NCBI RefSeq assembly: GCF_000512695.2
Contig: NZ_AZRW02000005.1
Location: 124,001-188,000 of the forward strand
From: Pseudomonas sp. QTF5
GTDB taxonomy: Bacteria; Pseudomonadota; Gammaproteobacteria; Pseudomonadales; Pseudomonadaceae
DNA length: 64,000 bases
Reading direction: 5' to 3'
The position numbers and the translations under genes were made by a program. Position 1 is the stretch's first letter, and each line of letters starts with the position of its first letter. Below, one piece after another: positions 46,341-55,134 of this stretch. The notes beneath the pieces were generated by a model. The model was not told the DNA's origin and made no database searches. It worked only from the letters and a program-made list of their open reading frames with translations.

Positions 46341-46595
46341 TTAGATATCCAGCTTGCGCGCCGCTTCAACCCCTGCGGCGCTGAGTTTGATCGGCAGGTT
46401 CAGCGAGTGCTCGCCGGCTTCGTTGCAGGTCACATGACCATGCTGGATCAGCCCGCGCTCCTGCAGCGTGGCGAGGGTGCTGGCCACAACTTTCTCCCCC
46501 CGGTAATTGTCCAGAACCTCCTTGCCCAAGCCACTTGGGTGGGCGTGCAGCAGGCGGGTCAGGACTTCTTTTTCCAGGTTTTTATCGACGTTCAT
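46341..46595 (-). CDS. Hypothetical 84-aa protein, winged-helix-like
   Basis: A soluble protein starting MNVDKNLEKEVLTRLLHAHPSGL behind GAAGAGG. Its pattern (LEKEVLTRLL, KVVASTLATLQERGLIQHG, LNLPIKLSAAGVEAARKL) resembles a small winged helix but has no certain family. It lies among three minus-strand small genes and reads as a real gene because of its RBS and codon use. Confidence 0.72.
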   Translation of the reverse strand: MNVDKNLEKEVLTRLLHAHPSGLGKEVLDNYRGEKVVASTLATLQERGLIQHGHVTCNEAGEHSLNLPIKLSAAGVEAARKLDI

Positions 46596-46649
46596 GATTA
46601 CCTCTTCGTTAGGATGGATAGGTATTACATGTCGCTCGCATCGGCGATT

Positions 46650-46964
46650 TTATTGATTGACGCTACGGCCTTCGGAGCCCGAGCCACCGGTGGTGGTTTT
46701 CGAGCCGACGCCGGTTCCGGCGTTGTCGGGAGTCTGGGGGCCGGGTGTATTCATCCCGCCCTGAGCGCCCGCGTCATCGTGATAAATCCGTGGGTCTGTG
46801 GCCGTCGGAGAAGGCGACCGGCCGCTGTCGATGCCTTGGGTGGCCGCAGATTCGGGCCTTTCGATTGGATCGGTCGGGTCGGTCCCGGAAGAGCTGGTCG
46901 CGGCGAACGCGACAGAGGTGAGCAATGTGGTGAGAGCGAGGGCGGTCAGTCGGGACGTGATCAT
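46650..46964 (-). CDS. Hypothetical secreted 104-aa Ser/Thr/Gly/Pro-rich protein
   Basis: The protein has a clear Sec signal (MITSRLTALALTTLLTSVAFA, cleavage after AFA), followed by a low-complexity hydrophilic mature part with TDPTDPIERPE and GGMNTPGPQTPDNAGTG. A GGAGACG site precedes the ATG. No cysteine for lipidation. Periplasmic, of unknown function. Confidence 0.72.
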   Translation of the reverse strand: MITSRLTALALTTLLTSVAFAATSSSGTDPTDPIERPESAATQGIDSGRSPSPTATDPRIYHDDAGAQGGMNTPGPQTPDNAGTGVGSKTTTGGSGSEGRSVNQ

Positions 46965-47051
46965 GGTGTCGTCTCCGTTGATTAGAGTCCTTACCCGATA
47001 TTGGTCCTTCCCGACCTGGATTGGTGCCTGATGAACGACGAGTGGTGTCGC

Positions 47052-47714
47052 TCAAGCTTGTTGGTCGACGCCGATTTCCTCCTTGAACAGCTCCATGAAA
47101 CCCTTCAGGCGTTCGTGGCGAATCTGTGCCAGGCGTTGACCGGCGGTCGTTTGGAAACCGTCTGCCAGATGCAGCAGCTTGGTCTGGAAATGATCGAGGC
47201 AAAAGTGTTTGTCGTCGTAGTCCCGTTCTTTGGCCTCTGGGTCCAACGGGTCGTACAACGCACTGCCCATGCGCCCGGCGATGTAGAAGGTACGCGCCAC
47301 GCCGAGCATGCCAAGGGAGTCGAGGCGGTCGGCATCCTGGATGATTTTCGCTTCGAGGGTGATGGGCATGATGTTGGCGCTGAAGCTATGGGCTTCGATG
47401 GCGTGGACGACTGCTGTGATTTTTGCGCCAGGCCAATCCATTGCTATCAGTACTGTCGAAGCTTTCTGCGCCGCCAGCCGTGAGGCCTGTGAGCGCAGCG
47501 GCGAGTTCTTCTCCACCGCCACGCAATCGTGCAACAGCACGGCTGCCAGCAGCACCTCAAGATCGCCGCCTTCTTCGGCATGAAGCGTGCGCACGTTGTG
47601 CCACACCCGCTGCAAGTGCGATAGATCATGGGCGCCATCCTCGCCAGGTTCCAGTGCATGAGGCAGCAGTTCAGAAGCCAGATTGTGCAGCGGCGCGAAA
47701 GTGGCGGTGGTCAT
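47052..47714 (-). CDS. HD-domain phosphohydrolase (YedJ type)
   Basis: The 220-aa protein starts at ATG 47714 (MTTATFAPLHNLASELLPHA) after AAGGAC; the open frame continues upstream through a REP pair but is not coding there. HD motifs are DLSHLQRVWHN, LLHDCVAVEKNSPLRSQASR, IEAHSFS and IIQDADRLDSLGMLGVARTF. YedJ-like HD proteins hydrolyse phosphate esters or nucleotides; the substrate is undefined. Confidence 0.88.
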   Translation of the reverse strand: MTTATFAPLHNLASELLPHALEPGEDGAHDLSHLQRVWHNVRTLHAEEGGDLEVLLAAVLLHDCVAVEKNSPLRSQASRLAAQKASTVLIAMDWPGAKITAVVHAIEAHSFSANIMPITLEAKIIQDADRLDSLGMLGVARTFYIAGRMGSALYDPLDPEAKERDYDDKHFCLDHFQTKLLHLADGFQTTAGQRLAQIRHERLKGFMELFKEEIGVDQQA

Positions 47715-47741
47715 AAAAGTCCTTTTTGTGGGAAACGCTTT

Positions 47742-47873
47742 TGTGGCGAGGGAGCTTGCTCCCGCTGGGCTGGGCAGCAGCCCCGACCTCAGACGGCACG
47801 GTATTTCAATTAGATCAGCGTCGCCAGTTTTGCGACTGCTTTGCAGCCGAACGGGAGCAAGCTCCCTCGCCAC
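47742..47873. repeat. Inverted pair of GTGGCGAGGGAGCTTGCTCCCG REPs
   Basis: Arms at 47742 and ending at 47873 match the pair at 31853-31973, including the inner GCGACTGCTTTGCAGCCGAACG-type sequence. They fill most of the gap between the divergent HD and GNAT genes. Confidence 0.88.
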
Positions 47874-47945
47874 ATTGCTTTCAAATGTGACGAGCGCCGC
47901 GCGCGGACTTAGTATGGCGTTTTCAACTTTTGACAAGGCACGTTC

Positions 47946-48428
47946 ATGACGATCGAAATTCGCCCGGCAACCCCCAACGATGCTCCGCAAATCCTCGCGT
48001 TCATCACTGAACTGGCGGACTTCGAACGTGCCCGCCATGAAGTCATCGCCAGTGTCGCCGACATCGAGCGCAGCCTGTTCAGCGAAGGCGCCACCGCCCA
48101 TGGCCTGATCTGTCTGCGCGACGGTTTGCCGATCGGCTTCGCGGTGTTCTTTTTCAGTTATTCCACCTGGTTGGGCAGCAACTGCCTGTACCTCGAAGAC
48201 CTCTACATCACGCCCGAACAACGGGGCGGCGGCGCCGGTAAAACCTTGCTGCGCCACTTGGCGAAAATCGCCTGCGCCAATGACTGCGGCCGTTTCGAAT
48301 GGAGCGTGCTGGACTGGAACAAACCGGCGATCGAATTCTATAAATCGCTGGGCGCACAGCCGCAGGAGGAGTGGGTGCGGTATCGGATGGATGGGGCGGT
48401 GTTAAGGGATTTTGCCGAGGGCAATTGA
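47946..48428 (+). CDS. GNAT-family N-acetyltransferase (diamine acetyltransferase-like)
   Basis: The 160-aa protein has the GNAT fold with CoA-binding LYITPEQRGGGAGKTLLRHLA (about 83-103) and DWNKPAIEFYKSLGAQ at the end, close to the spermidine/spermine N-acetyltransferase (SSAT) branch (ELADFERA, YLEDLYITP). It likely acetylates a polyamine or a small amine. Monocistronic by appearance. Confidence 0.88.
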   Translation: MTIEIRPATPNDAPQILAFITELADFERARHEVIASVADIERSLFSEGATAHGLICLRDGLPIGFAVFFFSYSTWLGSNCLYLEDLYITPEQRGGGAGKTLLRHLAKIACANDCGRFEWSVLDWNKPAIEFYKSLGAQPQEEWVRYRMDGAVLRDFAEGN

Positions 48429-48434
48429 CCCCCT

Positions 48435-48535
48435 AAAAGATCGCAGCCTTCGGCAGCTCCACACGGGATTGTGTTCGACCGCGCTATTGCGTCGTACATC
48501 GAATCTGTAGGGACTGCCGAAGGCTGCGATCTTTT
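48435..48535. repeat. Palindrome of the second family, possible terminator
   Basis: AAAAGATCGCAGCCTTCGGCAG and CTGCCGAAGGCTGCGATCTTTT arms, 57 nt apart, end in a T8 run at 48531-48538. It can act as terminator for the GNAT gene and insulates the dgoK promoter that follows directly. Confidence 0.82.
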
Positions 48536-48546
48536 TTTTGCGTCAC

Positions 48547-48563
48547 ATCCCGATATGTGGGAT
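48547..48563 (+). promoter_or_regulatory. Operator copy B, ATCCC-N7-GGGAT
   Basis: The inverted repeat ATCCC/GGGAT with centre GATATGT lies 13 bp upstream of promoter copy B, the same distance as copy A at 36395-36411. Confidence 0.7.
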
Positions 48564-48576
48564 TGATATTTATATA

Positions 48577-48606
48577 TTGAGATTTTCCTTCGCCCAGGTT
48601 TATAGT
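48577..48606 (+). promoter_or_regulatory. Promoter copy B (dgoKAD)
   Basis: TTGAGA (48577-48582), 18-bp spacer, TATAGT (48601-48606), with conserved TATATATTGAGATT and AGGTTTATAGTC contexts shared with copy A. Confidence 0.78.
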
Positions 48607-48645
48607 CCAGCTCACTCACTGCCAAAAAACAAAACAGGTGAAGCG

Positions 48646-49638
48646 ATGCTGGCGCAATTGATCGCGCTCGATTGGGGGACAACCTCATTACGTGCTTACA
48701 AACTCGGCTTCGGTGGTCAGGTGCTGGAACAGCGCTCGCTGTCGTCCGGGATCATGCAGCTGCCCAAGACGCCGCGAATCATCGCCGGCCAGGCATGCGC
48801 CGACGGCTTTGAACTGGCCTTCGATGAGGCCTGCGGTGACTGGCTCGACGCACAGCCCGATTTGCCGGTGATTGCTTGCGGCATGGTCGGCAGTGCTCAG
48901 GGCTGGCGCGAAGCGGCCTACTGCGACACGCCGGCGAACGTCGCCAATCTCGGAACCTCCCTACAAACCGTTCGCAGTCTTCGCGGTGTCGATGTGCACA
49001 TCGTGCCGGGCGTGATTCAGCGTTCGCGTTTGCCGAACGTGATGCGCGGCGAGGAAACCCAAGTCCTCGGCGTGTTGCAGAATCTGCCGAGCGGGGCGGG
49101 TAACGATCTGTTGATCGGCCTGCCGGGCAGCCATTCGAAATGGGTGGAAGTGGCCGACGGCTGCATCGTGCATTTCGACACTTTCATGACCGGCGAAATC
49201 TTCGCCGTCCTCAGTGAACACAGCATTCTGGGGCGCACTCAGCAGCGCGGCGCGTCCTTTGATGGTGAAGCGTTTGATCGTGGCGTGCGGGTGGCCCTGT
49301 CGGCGGACGGCGAAATCGGGCCGCTGTCGACATTATTCAGTGCCCGCAGTCTGGGGCTGACCGGCGAACTCAGCGCCGTCGCTCAGCCGGACTATCTGTC
49401 TGGCCTGTTGATCGGCCATGAATTGTCGGCCCTGGCCAATGTTCAGCGGCGCCGGCGCAACAGCGTGCACCTGCCCTCGATCATCCTCATCGGCAACACC
49501 CAACTCTGCGCCCGCTACAGCCGGGCGCTCGACGCCTGCGGTTTTACCCGCGTGACCCTGGCCGAGCAGGCCACCGAACGAGGGTTGTGGCAGTTGGCGG
49601 TCGCCGCTGGACTGATCACCGCAAACCCATCCCGTTAA
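48646..49638 (+). CDS. dgoK: 2-dehydro-3-deoxygalactonokinase
   Basis: DgoK phosphorylates 2-dehydro-3-deoxy-D-galactonate (KDGal) with ATP. The 330-aa product starts LIALDWGTTSLRAYKL, the family phosphate-binding loop, with ACGMVGSAQGW, LIGLPGSHSKWVEV and FMTGEIFAVLSEHSIL. ATG 48646 follows the AGGTGAAG site. It leads the dgoK-dgoA-dgoD operon. Secure by motif and context. Confidence 0.95.
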   Translation: MLAQLIALDWGTTSLRAYKLGFGGQVLEQRSLSSGIMQLPKTPRIIAGQACADGFELAFDEACGDWLDAQPDLPVIACGMVGSAQGWREAAYCDTPANVANLGTSLQTVRSLRGVDVHIVPGVIQRSRLPNVMRGEETQVLGVLQNLPSGAGNDLLIGLPGSHSKWVEVADGCIVHFDTFMTGEIFAVLSEHSILGRTQQRGASFDGEAFDRGVRVALSADGEIGPLSTLFSARSLGLTGELSAVAQPDYLSGLLIGHELSALANVQRRRRNSVHLPSIILIGNTQLCARYSRALDACGFTRVTLAEQATERGLWQLAVAAGLITANPSR

Positions 49639-49657
49639 ACCTGACTGGAGGTCTGAC

Positions 49658-50278
49658 ATGCTCAAGCAAGCTCTGGCACAAAACGGTCTGATCGCGATCC
49701 TGCGTGGCCTGCGTCCGCAAGAGGCGGCAGCCGTCGGTGAAGTCCTGTACTCGGCCGGATTTCGCGTCATCGAAGTGCCGCTCAATTCCCCCGAACCGTA
49801 CGAAAGTATCCGCATCCTGCGCAGTACCTTACCCGCCGATTGCCTGATCGGTGCGGGCACGGTGTTGACGCCGGAACAGGTCGAGCAAGTGAAAGCGGCG
49901 GGCGGCCAGGTAATCGTCATGCCTCACAGCGATGCCAAGGTGTTGCGTGCGGCGAAAGCGGCGGGGCTGTTCCTGTCGCCGGGCGTGGCGACGCCGACCG
50001 AGGCCTTTGCTGCATTGGCCGAAGGGGCGGATGTGCTGAAGATGTTCCCGGCCGAACAAATGGGCCCCGCCGTTGTGAAAGCCTGGCTGGCGGTGTTGCC
50101 GGCAGGGACGGTGCTGGTGCCGGTGGGCGGGATTACGCCGGACAACATGCAGGTGTTTGTCGAGGCCGGCGTCAAAGGTTTCGGTCTCGGTTCCGGGTTG
50201 TTCAAACCGGGCATGACGGCTGACGAAGTAGCGGTGCGCGCCAAGGCGTATGTCGCTGCCTGGAATGCTTTGCGTTAA
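49658..50278 (+). CDS. dgoA: 2-dehydro-3-deoxy-6-phosphogalactonate aldolase
   Basis: DgoA splits KDPGal to pyruvate and D-glyceraldehyde-3-phosphate. The 206-aa class I aldolase has catalytic Glu39 (VIEVPLNSP) and Schiff-base Lys128 ([10 protein letters not shown]), corresponding to Glu37 and Lys126 of the E. coli enzyme. An ACTGGAGG RBS precedes the ATG; 19 bp separate it from dgoK. The order and partner DgoD favour galactonate over gluconate (Eda) use. Confidence 0.94.
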   Translation: MLKQALAQNGLIAILRGLRPQEAAAVGEVLYSAGFRVIEVPLNSPEPYESIRILRSTLPADCLIGAGTVLTPEQVEQVKAAGGQVIVMPHSDAKVLRAAKAAGLFLSPGVATPTEAFAALAEGADVLKMFPAEQMGPAVVKAWLAVLPAGTVLVPVGGITPDNMQVFVEAGVKGFGLGSGLFKPGMTADEVAVRAKAYVAAWNALR

Positions 50279-50342
50279 GACTTTTTGGCGCTGTGAGCGC
50301 TGCATCTATATGAGCTGCATTTATAAAAAGAGAGTACGAGAG

Positions 50343-51491
50343 ATGAAAATCACCAAACTCACGACCTTCATCGTTCCGCCGCGCTGGTGCTTCCTCAAAA
50401 TCGAAACCGACGAGGGCGTGACCGGTTGGGGCGAGCCTGTGGTCGAAGGCCGCGCGCACACCGTCGCTGCTGCAGTTGAGGAATTGTCTGACTACCTGAT
50501 CGGCAAAGACCCACGCAATATCGAAGACATCTGGACCGTGCTCTACCGTGGCGGCTTCTACCGTGGCGGTGCGATCCACATGAGCGCCCTGGCCGGCATC
50601 GACCAGGCGTTGTGGGACATCAAGGGCAAGGCTCTGGGTGTGTCGGTCAGCGATCTGTTGGGGGGGCAGGTGCGGGACAAGATTCGCGTTTATTCATGGA
50701 TCGGTGGTGATCGCCCGGCGGACACCGCTCGCGCCGCGAAAGAAGCGGTCAGCCGTGGTTTCACCGCGGTGAAAATGAACGGCACCGAAGAGCTGCAATT
50801 CCTCGACTCCTTCGAGAAGGTCGATCTGGCGCTGGCCAACGTCGCCGCCGTACGCGATGCGGTCGGGCCGAATGTCGGCATCGGCGTGGACTTCCATGGT
50901 CGGGTGCACAAGCCCATGGCCAAGGTGCTGATGAAGGAGCTCGACCCGTACAAACTGATGTTCATCGAAGAGCCGGTGCTCAGCGAAAACTACGAAGCGC
51001 TGAAAGAACTGGCGCCGCTGACCAGCACGCCGATTGCCCTCGGCGAGCGCTTATTTTCGCGTTGGGACTTCAAGCGGGTGCTCAGCGAAGGCTACGTCGA
51101 CATCATCCAGCCCGATGCCTCCCACGCGGGCGGCATCACCGAAACCCGCAAGATCGCCAACATGGCCGAAGCCTACGACGTGGCGCTGGCACTGCATTGC
51201 CCGTTGGGCCCGATTGCCCTGGCCGCGTGCCTGCAACTGGACGCGGTTTGCTACAACGCGTTCATCCAGGAGCAGAGCCTGGGCATCCATTACAACGAGA
51301 GCAATGACCTGCTCGACTATGTGAAAGATCCGCGGGTGTTCGACTACGACAAGGGCTTCGTGAAAATCCCCAACGGCCCGGGCCTGGGCATCGAGATCAA
51401 CGAGGAATACGTGATCGAACGCGCCGCCGTCGGCCACCGCTGGCGCAACCCCATCTGGCGCCATGCCGATGGCAGTTTTGCCGAGTGGTGA
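50343..51491 (+). CDS. dgoD: D-galactonate dehydratase
   Basis: DgoD dehydrates D-galactonate to KDGal. The 382-aa enolase-superfamily enzyme has the same length as E. coli DgoD and all active-site residues in register: metal ligands Asp183, Glu209, Glu235, and catalytic His185 and His285 ([28 protein letters not shown]). The ATG at 50343 has a GAGAGTACGAGAG leader. It is last in dgoKAD. Some related enzymes also act on L-arabinonate-like acids, but the galactonate call is strong. Confidence 0.95.
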   Translation: MKITKLTTFIVPPRWCFLKIETDEGVTGWGEPVVEGRAHTVAAAVEELSDYLIGKDPRNIEDIWTVLYRGGFYRGGAIHMSALAGIDQALWDIKGKALGVSVSDLLGGQVRDKIRVYSWIGGDRPADTARAAKEAVSRGFTAVKMNGTEELQFLDSFEKVDLALANVAAVRDAVGPNVGIGVDFHGRVHKPMAKVLMKELDPYKLMFIEEPVLSENYEALKELAPLTSTPIALGERLFSRWDFKRVLSEGYVDIIQPDASHAGGITETRKIANMAEAYDVALALHCPLGPIALAACLQLDAVCYNAFIQEQSLGIHYNESNDLLDYVKDPRVFDYDKGFVKIPNGPGLGIEINEEYVIERAAVGHRWRNPIWRHADGSFAEW

Positions 51492-51518
51492 GTGATCTTT
51501 GATTCACCTCAATCCCCT

Positions 51519-51607
51519 GTGGGAGCGGGCTTGCTCGCGAAGAGGTCAGCACATTCAGTATTGATGTTGACTGACACTCCGCCTTCGCGAGCAAGCCCGC
51601 TCCCACA
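51519..51607. repeat. REPIN between dgoD and the MFS gene
   Basis: Inverted GTGGGAGCGGGCTTGCTCGCGAAG arms at 51519-51543 and 51583-51607. It lies within a run of co-directional catabolic genes. Confidence 0.9.
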
Positions 51608-51688
51608 TTTGATCTCCAGGGACAGGGAGATCTGCGTTTACCCCAGTTTCACTTCGACCTCAATAAACATAAGAAGAGGCACCCCCCC

Positions 51689-52999
51689 ATGCAACCGCAA
51701 ACCCTCACCGGGCAGGCGTCGATGGTGACGCCGAGCCGCAAGCGGTTTTTCATCATGGTCCTGCTGTTCATCACCGTGGTGATCAACTACCTGGACCGCA
51801 GCAACCTGTCGATTGCCGCCCCGGCGCTGACCAGCGATCTGGGTATCGATCCGATCCATGTCGGGCTGATCTTCTCGGCCTTCGGCTGGACTTACGCCGC
51901 CATGCAGATCCCCGGCGGCTGGCTGGTGGACCGGGTGCCGCCGCGCATCCTGTATAGCGTCGCATTGCTGCTGTGGTCGATTGCCACGGTGATGCTCGGC
52001 TTCGCCGCCAGTTTCATCGCGCTGTTCGTACTGCGCATGGCCGTCGGCGCCCTGGAAGCGCCGGCGTATCCAATCAACAGCCGCGTGGTGACGACCTGGT
52101 TCCCTGAGCGCGAACGCGCCACAGCCATTGGTTTCTACACCTCCGGGCAGTTCGTCGGCCTGGCGTTTCTCACGCCGGTACTCGCATGGTTGCAACATCA
52201 ATATGGCTGGCACATGGTGTTTGTCAGCACCGGCATGGTGGGCATTATCTGGGCGGTGATCTGGTACGCGGTGTATCGCGAGCCACGGGATTTCAAGGGT
52301 GCCAATGACGCTGAAATCGAGCTGATCCGCGAAGGCGGCGGGCTGGTGGATATTCAGGCTGAAGCCGCGAAGGCCAAGGCGAAATTCAGCTGGGTCGACC
52401 TTGGGATTGTCCTGAGTAAACGCAAGTTGTGGGGCATTTACCTCGGTCAGTTCTGCCTTAATTCGACGTTGTGGTTTTTTCTGACGTGGTTCCCGACCTA
52501 CCTGGTGAAATATCGCGGCATGGACTTCATCAAGTCTGGCTTGCTGGCGTCGCTACCGTTTCTGGCGGCCTTCGTCGGTGTGCTGTGTTCGGGGTTCTTC
52601 TCGGACTTTTTGATTCGTCGCGGCTACACGGTGGGTTTCGCCCGCAAGTTGCCGATCATTGGTGGCTTGCTGATTTCCACCTCGATCATCGGCGCTAACT
52701 TCGTCGAGTCGACACCGCTGGTGATTGCCTTCCTCGCGCTGGCCTTTTTCGGCAACGGCCTGGCGTCGATCACCTGGTCGCTGGTGTCGACCCTGGCCCC
52801 GGCGCGCTTGCTTGGATTGACCGGTGGAGTGTTCAATTTCATCGGCAACCTGGCGGCGATTACCACGCCCATCGTCATCGGTTTCCTCGCCTCGGGTGAT
52901 TCGTTTGCCCCGGCGATTACCTATATCTCGGTTCTGGCGTTGTTGGGTGCGCTTTCCTACGTGCTGCTGGTGGGCAAGGTCGAGCGTATCAAGTTGTAG
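51689..52999 (+). CDS. dgoT: MFS transporter, anion:cation symporter family (D-galactonate transporter, DgoT type)
   Basis: The 436-aa protein has 12 predicted membrane helices and ACS-family signatures: VINYLDRSNLSIAAPAL in helix 1, GWTYAAMQIPGGWLVDRVPPR, and ALEAPAYPINSRVVTTWFPERERATA. DgoT-like carriers import sugar acids with protons. Following dgoKAD, D-galactonate is the likely substrate; gluconate or galactarate relatives cannot be excluded. A REPIN separates it from dgoD. Confidence 0.85.
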   Translation: MQPQTLTGQASMVTPSRKRFFIMVLLFITVVINYLDRSNLSIAAPALTSDLGIDPIHVGLIFSAFGWTYAAMQIPGGWLVDRVPPRILYSVALLLWSIATVMLGFAASFIALFVLRMAVGALEAPAYPINSRVVTTWFPERERATAIGFYTSGQFVGLAFLTPVLAWLQHQYGWHMVFVSTGMVGIIWAVIWYAVYREPRDFKGANDAEIELIREGGGLVDIQAEAAKAKAKFSWVDLGIVLSKRKLWGIYLGQFCLNSTLWFFLTWFPTYLVKYRGMDFIKSGLLASLPFLAAFVGVLCSGFFSDFLIRRGYTVGFARKLPIIGGLLISTSIIGANFVESTPLVIAFLALAFFGNGLASITWSLVSTLAPARLLGLTGGVFNFIGNLAAITTPIVIGFLASGDSFAPAITYISVLALLGALSYVLLVGKVERIKL

Positions 53000-53059
53000 T
53001 CGCGGCCATCGGGCGACCATAATGCCGCCCGTTCACTCGCTCAACGGTAAAGGCTGGAT

Positions 53060-53863
53060 ATGCAGGAAGACGCCCCAAAAATCGCCAAGGACGCCGCGCC
53101 GACTGGCACCCAGACACTGCTTCGAGGCTTGGGTGTGGTTCAGGCCGTGGCCAGTGGCGCCCGCGATCTCAAGGAAATCGCCCGGCTGATCGGCACGACG
53201 CGCAGCACCACCCATCGTCTGGCCAGCTGCCTGGTGGACGAGCGTTATTTGCGGGTGGTGCCGCAAGTCGGGTATCTGCTGGGGCCGAAACTGATCGAGC
53301 TGGGTTTCCAGGCACGTGAAGAGCTGCCACTGGTGACGTTGGCCGGGCCGTATCTGGATGAGTTGTCGGCGTTGACCGGAGACACCATTCACTTGGCGAT
53401 TCGTGAGGGCGACGAGGTGCTGTACCTGCACAAAAATCCGGGGCGCAATGGCCCGGAAATGCGCTCGCGGGTCGGTCATCGCATGCCATTGGCGCGTACC
53501 GGGATCGGTAAAGCGTTGATGCTCGATGACACGCAGGAAGAATGGCAACGGCTGTACGAAATCAGCTTGCCGGTGGGTGGGAAAAATCAGTTCTGGCCGC
53601 AGCACCCGGAGCAATCCTGGGAGCAGTTCCAGCAGCGCATGATCGAGTACGTGGCCGGCGGTTACGCCTTCGACCTGGAAGACAACGAACCGTCGATCCG
53701 CTGTGTGGCGGCGCCGATCCGCGATGCCAGCAAGCGCATCGTCGCCGGTATCAGCATCGCCAGCACCGTGCCGTACATGCCATTGGAAAAAATGGCCGAG
53801 CTGATTCCCCTGATCAAAGGGGTTACAGCCCGGCTGTCGGCGGAGCTCGGCTTGAAGGTATAA
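53060..53863 (+). CDS. IclR-family transcriptional regulator
   Basis: The 267-aa protein has an N-terminal winged helix (GVVQAVASGARDLKEIARLIGTTRSTTHRLASCLVDERYL, about 20-60) and an IclR effector domain (DTIHLAIREGDEVLYLHK, RSRVGHRMPLARTGIGKALML, RCVAAPIRDASKRIVAGISIAST). It is at the right end of the dgo cluster in the same direction. IclR members in this position often respond to 2-keto-3-deoxy acids. It is my first candidate to bind the ATCCC-N7-GGGAT sites, by context only. Confidence 0.87.
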   Translation: MQEDAPKIAKDAAPTGTQTLLRGLGVVQAVASGARDLKEIARLIGTTRSTTHRLASCLVDERYLRVVPQVGYLLGPKLIELGFQAREELPLVTLAGPYLDELSALTGDTIHLAIREGDEVLYLHKNPGRNGPEMRSRVGHRMPLARTGIGKALMLDDTQEEWQRLYEISLPVGGKNQFWPQHPEQSWEQFQQRMIEYVAGGYAFDLEDNEPSIRCVAAPIRDASKRIVAGISIASTVPYMPLEKMAELIPLIKGVTARLSAELGLKV

Positions 53864-53878
53864 GTCGAGCGGGCCTGA

Positions 53879-54931
53879 TCAGACTTTCAGCGTCGCCATG
53901 TCGATCACGAAGCGGTACTTCACGTCACCGGCAATCATGCGGGTGTAAGCCTCGTTGATCTGGCGGATGTCGAGCATTTCGATGTCGCAGGTGATGCCGT
54001 GTTCGGCGCAGAAATCCAGCACTTCCTGGGTTTCAGCGATGCCGCCAATCAGGGAGCCGGCCAGCACACGACGACCCAATACCAGTTTGGCAGCATGCAC
54101 CGGTGGATCGATCGGTTCGATCAAGCCCACCAGAATATGCACACCGTCGAAACGCAGCGTATCGAGGTAGGGATTGAGGTCGTGCTGCACCGGAATGGTG
54201 TCCAGCAGGAAGTCGAAATGTCCTGCGGCGGCTTTCATCTGTTCCGCATCGGTGGACACGATCACGTGGTCCGCGCCTTGACGACGACCTTCTTCAGCCT
54301 TGCTTGCCGAGCGGGTGAACAACGTCACTTCAGCGCCCATCGCCTTGGCGAACTTGATGCCCATGTGACCGAGGCCACCCATGCCGAGAATTCCGACCTT
54401 GTCGCCGGCCTTGACGCCGTAGTGCTTGAGCGGCGAGTAGGTGGTGATGCCGGCGCACAGAATCGGCGCGGCACTGGCCGGGTCGAGTTTCTCCGGGATA
54501 CGCACGACAAAGTGCTCGCTGACCACGATGCTGTCGGAGTAACCGCCCATGGTGTTGCTGCCATCGACCCGGTCCGGGGTGGCATAGGTCATGGTCGGAC
54601 CTTCCAGGCAGTATTGCTCCAGATCCGCCTGGCAGGCTTCGCAGTGGCGGCACGAGTCGACCATGCAGCCGACACCGACCAGATCGCCGACCTTGTGTTG
54701 GGACACATTCGCACCGACCGCGGTGACTTTTCCGACGATCTCATGGCCGGGCATCAGCGGGTAAACAGCAATGCCCCACTCGTTGCGTGCCTGATGGATG
54801 TCGGAATGGCAGACGCCGCAGTAGAGAATGTCGATCGCAACGTCGTCGGCCCGTGGGCTGCGGCGTTCGAATTTCATCGGGGCGAGGGGAGTGGTGGCTG
54901 ACTGAGCGGCGTATCCGATGGCGGTGTACAT
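53879..54931 (-). CDS. Zinc-dependent NAD(P) alcohol dehydrogenase (YahK/CAD type)
   Basis: The 350-aa medium-chain dehydrogenase has catalytic zinc ligands in CGVCHSDIHQARNEWG and PGHEIVGKV, the structural-zinc cysteines in CMVDSCRHCEACQADLEQYC, and a GILGMGGLGHMGIKFAKAMG Rossmann motif. It is closest to broad-range aldehyde reductases (YahK, cinnamyl-alcohol type). ATG 54931 with GAGGTT is chosen; the upstream open frame is not family-like. It is divergent from an AraC regulator that probably controls it. Confidence 0.9.
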   Translation of the reverse strand: MYTAIGYAAQSATTPLAPMKFERRSPRADDVAIDILYCGVCHSDIHQARNEWGIAVYPLMPGHEIVGKVTAVGANVSQHKVGDLVGVGCMVDSCRHCEACQADLEQYCLEGPTMTYATPDRVDGSNTMGGYSDSIVVSEHFVVRIPEKLDPASAAPILCAGITTYSPLKHYGVKAGDKVGILGMGGLGHMGIKFAKAMGAEVTLFTRSASKAEEGRRQGADHVIVSTDAEQMKAAAGHFDFLLDTIPVQHDLNPYLDTLRFDGVHILVGLIEPIDPPVHAAKLVLGRRVLAGSLIGGIAETQEVLDFCAEHGITCDIEMLDIRQINEAYTRMIAGDVKYRFVIDMATLKV

Positions 54932-55134
54932 GGTGAACCTCGCAAAAGCAGTGACAGGTGAGGCGAGCAATTCTGGGTGCCGCACGGGTGACCGGCCATG
55001 GCGATTCCTCCGGGTGTCATGCCTAATCCTCCGGCATGCACCGTTGATTGGTCGCATTGGCGTTCAGACCTGCGATGATGCTTTCATCCCTTTTTCGCGA
55101 CTTTTTTTGTGACTTCTTTTGTGAAGAGCTCCCC

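Noticed and set aside
47715..48257. N-terminal extension of the HD protein to 48257
   Set aside because: The added codons read backwards through a REP pair and the GNAT gene; ATG 47714 has an RBS and gives the family N-terminus.
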